From: Candidatus Sumerlaeota bacterium
GTDB taxonomy: Bacteria > Sumerlaeota > T1SED10-198M
Reading direction: 5' to 3'
Assembly: GCA_003554345.1 (NCBI GenBank)
Contig: PWGE01000357.1
Coordinates: 1 to 11,448 of the forward strand
DNA length: 11,448 nt
In this document: positions 6,502 through 11,448 of the stretch, one piece after another
Position numbering within the stretch: the first letter of the stretch is position 1
How the letters are laid out: each line of letters starts with the position of its first letter
Made by a program: the position numbers and the translations under genes
Notes under the pieces: generated by a model
Databases searched by the model: none
Seen by the model: the letters and a program-made list of their open reading frames with translations, nothing else
What the model was told of the DNA's origin: nothing

Positions 6502-7474
6502 GATGCTTTTTCCCCGCCGCTGCATTTTTTCTTTCCTGCCATCTCGCCAGGTTTTCGTTTCTAAAAGCTTCTGAGGGCGGCGGAGCGGAGCGTGCCAGAT
6601 CAAATAATTCCGGTTCATTGGTATATATTTCATCAGAAAAAGCATCGATCCAGATTCTTTCATTGTTGACCTTGAATTGATAAAACAGGTGTATGGGCGA
6701 CAGGTAGTAGATATGCTGCAGTGTGAGTTCTCCTGCCATTGATGCCCGCACTTTTCCGGCGGTCAAATCCATTCGCGAATAAAAATAGGGAAGCCCGTGA
6801 ATTTTTTCCATTACCGGTATCTGATCATATGTGGCAGAAAAAATAATGGTTCCGTATTTATCCGAACCCCATTTCTGAAGACGTGCTTCGTATATTTTCT
6901 TGTGCACCTGCGCCATTCTGCTGTCAGAAATGATTTGAGGGACAGGTAAATGGGCGTCCTCATCAGGGGGGAGCAAAGATGGTTTATCCTGTATTCCCTT
7001 TCTTTCCAGGAGCATCATTTCTTTGATGGCCCGGGCATAATTTTTTCGTCCCTGGGCAACACCTTCTTTAATTTCCGAATAGGATTCGAAACGGGGGACT
7101 GTTTCTGCAGATTCAAAATCCCGTAAGATTCGAAATACAAACATATACCCAATAATACTGTCATCTGCGTTAGTACAGGGAATTGCAGGTCCGGCAATTA
7201 CTTCACCCCAGGTCTTTTGAGCGTCGTCCAGAGCAAGCGACTGCAGAGTATCAATGGGGACCATGTTCTTGACATTCATATTCGCATGGGGAAAGCCATA
7301 AGGATATTCATTGCCCGGTATAGTCCCATACAACAGAATAAGAGCACACAGCATTATCGGACATGGTTTATAGAAAAAAGATAGTAGGAGAGAGAGCTGG
7401 AACTCAATCACCAGGCGTATAGCTTTGATCGGATTGAATAATTTTAAGAAGGTGGAATGTTGTTTGAAAACCAT
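6494..7474 (-). CDS. Putative free-standing propeptide or partner of the C39-like protease
   Basis: This is a 326-aa protein. ATG 7474 is chosen because AAGGTGA lies 8 bases before it; a GTG at 7486 falls inside that ribosome site. The N-terminal 55 residues carry hydrophobic stretches (FQLSLLLSFFY, PIMLCALILLYGTIPG), suggesting export or membrane anchoring. Residues about 80-116 (LALDDAQKTWGEVIAGPAI, IIGYMFVFRI) resemble the start of propeptides in secreted C10/C39-type cysteine proteases, where an A-x-x-x-A-x-x-W helix precedes a 'dG-x-i-x-aYvf' strand. Residues 207-270 (YGTIIFSATYDQIPVMEK, LPYFYSR) are probably a second beta-rich domain. The gene ends inside the next one: ATGAATAA contains the protease ATG and this TAA, giving an 8-base overlap that implies translational coupling. 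I infer a chaperone, inhibitor or propeptide role acting on the protease. I do not recognise a named family. Confidence 0.8.
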   Translation of the reverse strand: MVFKQHSTFLKLFNPIKAIRLVIEFQLSLLLSFFYKPCPIMLCALILLYGTIPGNEYPYGFPHANMNVKNMVPIDTLQSLALDDAQKTWGEVIAGPAIPCTNADDSIIGYMFVFRILRDFESAETVPRFESYSEIKEGVAQGRKNYARAIKEMMLLERKGIQDKPSLLPPDEDAHLPVPQIISDSRMAQVHKKIYEARLQKWGSDKYGTIIFSATYDQIPVMEKIHGLPYFYSRMDLTAGKVRASMAGELTLQHIYYLSPIHLFYQFKVNNERIWIDAFSDEIYTNEPELFDLARSAPPPSEAFRNENLARWQERKNAAAGKKHHE

Positions 7475-7617
7475 ATCAGCTTTCACCTTCCACGCTTATT
7501 ATCAACCTGGATGCTCGGCAATCAGGAGTGAATGATAATGGATTGCAGAATACTCTTAATGAATGCCTGAAAGGACGCGCTAATCACATTACCTGTACAC
7601 TTATATTATAGTACGCT

Positions 7618-7646
7618 TTTATAATTAATTAAGATAATAAGTACAA
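7618..7646 (-). promoter_or_regulatory. Promoter of the partner-protease operon
   Basis: On the minus strand, TTGTAC (7646-7641) and TATAAA (7623-7618) are separated by exactly 17 bases. A further TATAAT at 7610-7605, just downstream, could act as an alternative -10. Either would leave an untranslated leader of about 120-135 bases before ATG 7474. Confidence 0.5.
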
Positions 7647-7751
7647 ATGTGTTGGAAAGACACTCGGCTGTTCGGGAAACAGGTTGGTTTATTACTAATA
7701 TATAAATGAAAAAGTGAAAATTACAGTCCTAATGTTCAAATAATATTTATA

Positions 7752-7781
7752 CTATAATGGTGATAAAAAAATTCATTATAG
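7752..7781 (-). terminator. 8-bp perfect inverted repeat after the dehydrogenase gene, possible terminator
   Basis: CTATAATG (7752-7759) and CATTATAG (7774-7781) are perfectly complementary around a 14-base loop. They begin 6 bases past the stop codon of the minus-strand dehydrogenase gene. In the sense direction the loop contains seven T, but no T-run follows the stem, so this is not a textbook intrinsic terminator. Its position is its main support. Confidence 0.4.
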
Positions 7782-7787
7782 GTTGGG

Positions 7788-9134
7788 TTATTCCGCCGGT
7801 ACCAGTTTAAAGACCTGGCCGGTATTACCTGTAGGGCCGCTATTCTCTGTCGTTAAAATATAAAGCTCATTATCTTTGTCCTGACCAAAACCAAGAACGA
7901 ATAGTTCAAGGCGTCCATTTTCTTTCCCGGATACAGATAATTCTCTGAATACCCATTCGTCATTATCCTGATGGGCTGCAAATATTGTCCCATCTCCCTC
8001 AGCAAAACCGAGGCTCCAGTCACCGAAAATGTATTCTCCGAAGAGGTCTGGTATTGCTTCGCCCCGATAAACAAATCCCCCGATGACAGCAATGCCGATT
8101 CCTCCGTGCCGGGCGTTCCTGTATTCAAGAATAGGGTCAATAAGGGGCTCTCCCAGGTATCCAACCTCGCGGCATTCTTCAGGTGGTTCGGTAGGATTAT
8201 CAGGATCAAAACAATGGGTCCCTTCTTTTATGTTCCAGCCGTAATTCCCACCTTTTTCAATGATATTTATCTCTTCCCATAGATCCTGACCTACATCAGC
8301 AGCAAACAGTTTGTTTTCACCCATGGTATCAAAAGAAATACTATAAGGGTTGCGCAGTCCATAGGCGTATATTTCATCACGTCCATCTTGATCAACAAAG
8401 GGGTTGTCGGAAGGAATGCCGTAAGGTTCTTCACCATCTACATCTATTCTCAATATGGCTCCGAGTATAGTGGAAATATCCTGCCCATGACCAATCTCAG
8501 GGTGGCCAAATCCGGTATCATTACTTCCTCCTCCGTCACCGAGCGGAATGTATAAATAGCCATCCGGACAAAAAACAATGTCTCCCCCGTTATGGTTGGA
8601 TTGTGGTTGATCGATATACATGACAATACGCTCAGAATCAATATCAGCCTTGTTAATATCATCTTCACTGACTGTAAATTCAGCGATTACCCCGGTATGA
8701 TTCCATCCTTCCGGGGCGTCATCCCTTAAGTGCCCGCTATAATGAACAAAGAGGCGGTTATTATCTTTAAAGTCAGGATGTAATGCCATTCCAAGCAGTC
8801 CTCTTTCATCAAACCCTGCATTCAGGTCTACAATAGCATCCCGTAAATCCAGGAAAGGTTCATCCAGAAGACTGCCATCCTGATCAAATATCCAGATTAC
8901 TCCCTCCTGGTCAAATAAGAACTTTCGCCCGGTATCATCATTGGCTGGTATTATTCCCAGAGGAGCTACAAATCCGTCAGCAAACAGCTCAATCCCGATT
9001 TCCTGTACCAATGTTGCTTCGTATTCCTGGTCATTATCGGAGGTATCATCTGTTTCAACGCCCCGGCAAGATATCAGGAATGATATTGAAGCAACAATCC
9101 AGATAAGGGCGATATTTTTGATCAACTTTTTCAT
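7788..9134 (-). CDS. PQQ-dependent glucose/sorbosone dehydrogenase-like lipoprotein
   Basis: This is a 448-aa protein. The start at ATG 9134 has AAGGAG 8 bases upstream. Residues 1-22 are a lipoprotein signal with lipobox LISC (lipidated Cys23), followed by an acidic linker (TDDTSDNDQEYE). Residues about 45-445 form a six-bladed propeller of the glucose/sorbosone dehydrogenase family, close to the full family length. Landmarks are ERGLLGMALHPDF (110-122), SNHNGGDIVF with the expected catalytic His181, DGYLYIPLGDGGG (191-203), YGLRNPYSISFD with Arg261 as a probable PQQ contact, DVGQDLWEEIN (280-290) and NYGWNIKEGTHCF. Cys308 and Cys321 may form a disulfide. The family oxidises sugars or sugar alcohols in the periplasm with PQQ and calcium. 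The real substrate is unknown, many relatives have no shown activity, and no PQQ synthesis gene is in the window. It is transcribed divergently from the pirin gene. Confidence 0.93.
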   Translation of the reverse strand: MKKLIKNIALIWIVASISFLISCRGVETDDTSDNDQEYEATLVQEIGIELFADGFVAPLGIIPANDDTGRKFLFDQEGVIWIFDQDGSLLDEPFLDLRDAIVDLNAGFDERGLLGMALHPDFKDNNRLFVHYSGHLRDDAPEGWNHTGVIAEFTVSEDDINKADIDSERIVMYIDQPQSNHNGGDIVFCPDGYLYIPLGDGGGSNDTGFGHPEIGHGQDISTILGAILRIDVDGEEPYGIPSDNPFVDQDGRDEIYAYGLRNPYSISFDTMGENKLFAADVGQDLWEEINIIEKGGNYGWNIKEGTHCFDPDNPTEPPEECREVGYLGEPLIDPILEYRNARHGGIGIAVIGGFVYRGEAIPDLFGEYIFGDWSLGFAEGDGTIFAAHQDNDEWVFRELSVSGKENGRLELFVLGFGQDKDNELYILTTENSGPTGNTGQVFKLVPAE

Positions 9135-9195
9135 AAGCTATTCTCCTTATATAGAGACTTGGTTCATTATTTTAAACCTTTACCCTTCATATTTT

Positions 9196-9223
9196 ACTAT
9201 ACTTTTTCAGAGTAAAACATCAA
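9196..9223 (-). promoter_or_regulatory. Promoter of the dehydrogenase lipoprotein gene
   Basis: On the minus strand TTGATG (9223-9218) and TATAGT (9201-9196) are 16 bases apart, about 60 bases before the start codon. Both boxes are near consensus. The spacer is one base short of optimal. Confidence 0.5.
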
Positions 9224-9299
9224 ACAACCAAAAAAGCGATAATATATAATACCATTCCAGAGAAGGCAGCTTTTTCCTGTCCTGGATATTATTCTATTG

Positions 9300-9305
9300 T
9301 ATAAT
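9300..9305 (+). promoter_or_regulatory. Probable -10 element of the pirin gene
   Basis: A perfect TATAAT at 9300-9305 is preceded directly by TG and lies 58 bases before the pirin ATG. No good -35 hexamer is seen at 16-18 bases upstream, so recognition may rest on the -10 region or need an activator. Another TATAAT at 9245-9250 also lacks a partner. Confidence 0.4.
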
Positions 9306-9363
9306 AAGTTAAAGAATCCTTGAGCCAGGAAATACTGCCCGGCAAATATGAAGGAGAAAAATT

Positions 9364-10272
9364 ATGAGTACAAGAAAAATAAACAGGGTTATGAAAGGCA
9401 AACCGACTATTGAAGGTGCGGGAGTGAATTTAAAGAGGGTATTCGCCCATGAGCATGCCCCGCAATTCGACCCTTTTTTGCTTTTTGATGACTTTCAGTC
9501 AAAAAATCCGGAGGATTATATCAAGGGTTTCCCCTGGCATCCACATCGGGGTATTGAGACCATTACTTATGTACTGACCGGAGAGGTTGAACATGGAGAC
9601 AGCATGGGTAACGAGGGCGTTATTTCTTCCGGTGAAGTACAATGGATGACTGCCGGAAGCGGAGTAATTCACCAGGAGATGCCCCGGATTAGTGGAGACG
9701 GGACATTATGCGGTTTTCAGCTCTGGGCAAACCTTCCCGCCTCGCATAAGATGATCCCTCCGCGGTACAGGGGAATACAACAGGATGAAATTCCGCTGGT
9801 GCAAGGGAAAAATGGTGTAGATATCCGCATTATTTGCGGAAAAGTTAATGGAGTACAGGGGCCTGTAACCGATGTTGTCATAGATCCCGAGTACCTGGAT
9901 GTCATGATTCCCGCAAATACTGACTTTAAGTACCCGGTAAAATCCGGTCATACTGTGATGGCATACGTATTAACAGGAAAAGGGTTTTTTGATCCGAACC
10001 GGGACCCCTATAGTTATGAGATTGAGGGTGAGAATTACTTTGACCTGGAGCGTGAGGCTATGATCGGTCCTCAAACAATGGTCGTATATGATGATGGAGA
10101 ACAGCTTCATATCACTTCAGGAAATGATGGGATTCGGTTTCTATTGATGAGTGGCAAACCCATTGGTGAACCAGTTGCCTGGCAGGGGCCTATTGTCATG
10201 AATACAAAAGAAGAGCTTCGGACTGCTTTTGAGGATTTAAAACGGGGAACGTTTATAAGGGATAATGAGTAA
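9364..10272 (+). CDS. Pirin family protein
   Basis: This is a 302-aa cytoplasmic protein with no signal peptide, the normal length for a bicupin pirin. AAGGAG at 9351-9356 sits 7 bases before ATG 9364. The N-terminal cupin (about 1-130) has the full metal site: His59 and His61 in WHPHRGIETITYVLTGEVEH, then His103 and Glu105 in GSGVIHQEMP. FDPFLLFDDF (35-44) and LCGFQLWANLP are further pirin signatures. The C-terminal pirin domain covers about 180-295 (MAYVLTGKGFF, FLLMSGKPIGEPVAWQGPIVMNT). Bacterial pirins bind Fe(II). Some are quercetin 2,3-dioxygenases, others regulate central metabolism, and the role here cannot be chosen from sequence. It diverges from the dehydrogenase gene and converges with the membrane peptidase gene, so it is probably monocistronic. 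Confidence 0.95.
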   Translation: MSTRKINRVMKGKPTIEGAGVNLKRVFAHEHAPQFDPFLLFDDFQSKNPEDYIKGFPWHPHRGIETITYVLTGEVEHGDSMGNEGVISSGEVQWMTAGSGVIHQEMPRISGDGTLCGFQLWANLPASHKMIPPRYRGIQQDEIPLVQGKNGVDIRIICGKVNGVQGPVTDVVIDPEYLDVMIPANTDFKYPVKSGHTVMAYVLTGKGFFDPNRDPYSYEIEGENYFDLEREAMIGPQTMVVYDDGEQLHITSGNDGIRFLLMSGKPIGEPVAWQGPIVMNTKEELRTAFEDLKRGTFIRDNE

Positions 10273-10322
10273 ATAACGGATGTTGTATTTCTGCGAGGTC
10301 GTCTGATTTCGAATATTTGATT

Positions 10323-11153
10323 TTACCTTTTTTCAACAACAATTGTCTTGCCATGCCATATTTCCTCTAAGTGGTCGTGCAGCAGTCTAAACTTGCCGGT
10401 TAGGGGGTCTATAACATCTGCATATCGGTCACAATTATCCATGAGAGCAATAACATGGGATTCAGGGCCAAGATCTTCATGGTCAACAATAAGCAGTGCC
10501 GGAATGGGAATGTCTCCAGCATTTTCAAAAAGGAGACGTTCCCCCGAAAGACCGACTTTATTTAATCCCCAGACTATCTGTCCTGGATTTGTCCCCAGGG
10601 TCGTAGTCCTCATATGTTTTGCCAGTTCTTTTTCACTGACATCCAGTTCATAAAATTGAGCGATATTGGCGGCGGCTGCAGGTGCACAGGTGGCATCTGT
10701 TGTCTGCAAAATAGCGCCCTTCCCTGTCACCTGACCTTCAGGACATATATTCAGGCGGGGTTCAACCCGACCATGAAGAATAAAAATTGCTACCAGAAGG
10801 ATAAGGATTCCCAGCGTGTATTTGTAACGTTCAGGGTGGAGATTACCCCATACCAGGCAGATGCCTAACGACATTAAATAACTCATTCCCAGAAAGGTGG
10901 CGTTCCATGTAAAAAAGTAACTGAAGACAGCTATCCATGCTGGTGCATGCCACATAAGATCATCTAACGTGTTCAACAGTGTCCGGCTCAGATAGGTGAC
11001 AATAACAATGAATACAACAAAAAAGGGTATTTTCGTTATCTTAAGTACATTATCAATGGTAATGTTTTCCCCCCGTTTCCGCAACCATAAAAAATGTATG
11101 ATGCCCAGAAACGTTCCTGAAAGTGCTGCTATGAAGCTTTCTAAGATGTGCAT
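10323..11153 (-). CDS. Polytopic membrane protein with C-terminal C39 peptidase domain
   Basis: This is a 276-aa protein. The start at ATG 11153 has AAGGA 10 bases upstream. The N-terminal half carries four or five membrane segments: about 4-24, 42-60, 72-82 with 85-103, and 111-127. Residues about 135-275 form a C39-type papain-fold domain: Gln150 and Cys156 in LQTTDATCAPAAAANI, His233 in SHVIALMD, Asp249 in VIDPLTGKF. The Q-C-H-D set is complete, so it should be active. In ABC exporters this domain removes double-glycine leaders, but here there is no ATPase domain. Such stand-alone membrane C39 proteins are known but poorly characterised. The side of the membrane on which the active site faces depends on the exact segment count and is uncertain. 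It has no co-oriented neighbour close by. I see no clear promoter in the upstream 295 bases. Confidence 0.88.
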   Translation of the reverse strand: MHILESFIAALSGTFLGIIHFLWLRKRGENITIDNVLKITKIPFFVVFIVIVTYLSRTLLNTLDDLMWHAPAWIAVFSYFFTWNATFLGMSYLMSLGICLVWGNLHPERYKYTLGILILLVAIFILHGRVEPRLNICPEGQVTGKGAILQTTDATCAPAAAANIAQFYELDVSEKELAKHMRTTTLGTNPGQIVWGLNKVGLSGERLLFENAGDIPIPALLIVDHEDLGPESHVIALMDNCDRYADVIDPLTGKFRLLHDHLEEIWHGKTIVVEKR

Positions 11154-11355
11154 AAAGATTGTTTCCTTATAGCATGATCACCACATCATGTGTGAAAACA
11201 GCTATCAGGATACAAAAATATCGGGGAATGTACATTCATTTATCTTTTTGTTTCAGCAACTCTTATCTCATGGGGCCTGTTTTTCCTCATTCATGACATG
11301 ATGACGGAACAGGATGATACAGGGTGCACTAGCGTGACTTTACTAAACCTTTCGG
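11154..11355. other. Intergenic region with small palindromes upstream of the membrane peptidase gene
   Basis: No gene is visible. Two symmetric sites stand out: CATGAT (11173-11178) and ATCATG (11185-11190) around a 6-base loop, 20-37 bases upstream of the peptidase start, and the perfect 12-bp palindrome GAATGTACATTC at 11226-11237. Either could be an operator or leader hairpin for the minus-strand gene. There is no independent support. Confidence 0.4.
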
Positions 11356-11435
11356 GATAAACCCCATTTTATCACTATTTACGCCCACTTTTGCGTATAG
11401 ACTAAATTGCATGTCAAAATAACCCCACTTGACAT
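11356..11435. repeat. Three consecutive inverted repeats with C-rich cores (possible transposon end)
   Basis: Three small hairpins stand side by side. The first is GATAAA/TTTATC (11356-11361, 11368-11373) around CCCCAT. The second is CTAT-TT-ACGC/GCGTATAG (11375-11384, 11393-11400, with a TT bulge) around CCACTTTT. The third is ATGTCAA/TTGACAT (11411-11417, 11429-11435) around 11 bases containing ACCCCAC. Read as direct repeats, the cores give ACCCCATTTT, GCCCACTTTT and ACCCCACTTG. Repeated C-rich blocks of this type occur at the ends of IS21-family elements as transposase-binding sites, which is the best fit I can offer. TTGACA at 11429-11434 could be a -35 box firing rightward out of the window. 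No transposase is visible. Confidence 0.45.
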
Positions 11436-11448
11436 ATGAATAAAAATA

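Larger units (their letters stand above)
7487..7787. other. Intergenic region: leader and promoter of the protease operon, hairpin after the dehydrogenase gene
   Basis: The region carries the minus-strand promoter near 7618-7646, a leader of roughly 135 bases and the inverted repeat at 7752-7781, listed separately. A 21-codon GTG-initiated frame in the leader is too weakly supported to call. The rest is AT-rich with no feature I can name. Confidence 0.5.

Noticed and set aside
6502-6663. A longer N-terminus for the C39-like protease, up to 743 residues
   Set aside because: The extra residues would precede a clear signal peptide and overlap the upstream coding sequence by up to 170 bases. Starts at 6501 or, at most, 6525 fit export and ribosome sites far better.
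7522-7587. A 21-codon GTG-started frame in the leader of the protease operon (possible leader peptide)
   Set aside because: The ribosome site is poor and too close, the start is GTG, and a frame of this length is easily random. There is no attenuator-like run of a single amino acid or terminator behind it.
7735-7758. Rightward promoter (TTCAAA and TATAAT) near the dehydrogenase 3' end
   Set aside because: The spacer is only 12 bases and no plus-strand gene follows for over 1.5 kb. The TATAAT is explained by the inverted repeat.
11167-11172. CTATAA as the -10 box of the membrane peptidase gene
   Set aside because: It overlaps the ribosome binding site of that gene and has no matching -35 hexamer at 16-18 bases.
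1-11448. tRNA, rRNA, CRISPR array, phage or toxin-antitoxin genes
   Set aside because: I saw no cloverleaf-like sequence, no regularly spaced direct repeats with unique spacers, and no phage or toxin-antitoxin protein signatures on either strand.

Overview
The window is a gene-dense stretch (8 confident genes, one of them cut by the left edge) from a bacterium with moderate G+C genes and AT-rich spacers. Shine-Dalgarno sites (AGGAGG, AAGGAG) and sigma70-type promoters are canonical. A lipobox lipoprotein, several Sec signal peptides and large secreted Ig/PKD proteins suggest a Gram-negative, didermic, probably uncultured lineage. The mix of formylglycine-generating-enzyme-like (FGE/SUMF1) proteins, short SNxFxLDT repeats and NBR1-type Ig domains is the kind seen in PVC-related and candidate phyla. 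I cannot name the phylum, and nothing marks the window as phage or plasmid.

Layout. (1) 1-2040, plus strand: an operon-like run of three exported proteins. They are the C-terminus of a protein with an NBR1-like Ig domain, a 198-aa secreted protein with the same domain, and an FGE-fold protein with an N-terminal Ig-like domain. (2) 2041-2421: AT-rich spacer with a good promoter. (3) 2422-4149, plus: a membrane-anchored 575-aa protein of unknown function. (4) 4432-7474, minus: a two-gene, translationally coupled unit. The first gene (7474-6494) looks like a free-standing propeptide or partner protein. The second (6501-4432) is a secreted multidomain C39-like cysteine protease (catalytic domain, Ig/Fn-like, PKD, PKD, NBR1-like Ig). 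(5) 7788-9134, minus: a PQQ-type glucose/sorbosone dehydrogenase-like lipoprotein, divergent from (6) 9364-10272, plus: a pirin with all four metal ligands. (7) 10323-11153, minus: a multi-span membrane protein with a C-terminal C39 peptidase domain. (8) 11154-11448: spacer ending in three closely spaced inverted repeats with C-rich cores, possibly a transposon end.

The thread through the window is cell-surface biology. Three separate secreted proteins end in the same module: an NBR1-like Ig domain followed, without gaps, by a 13-residue tail RTx[IV][DEN]xx[IL]WQ[LF]F[KE] at the extreme C-terminus. Such strict conservation after a folded domain, at the stop codon of proteins with different N-terminal parts, looks like a sorting, anchoring or docking signal. 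I know of no described signal with this consensus. Two cysteine proteases, one secreted with that tail and one embedded in the membrane, lie nearby. Whether they process tailed proteins is speculation. The dehydrogenase and pirin genes look like ordinary housekeeping or accessory metabolism.
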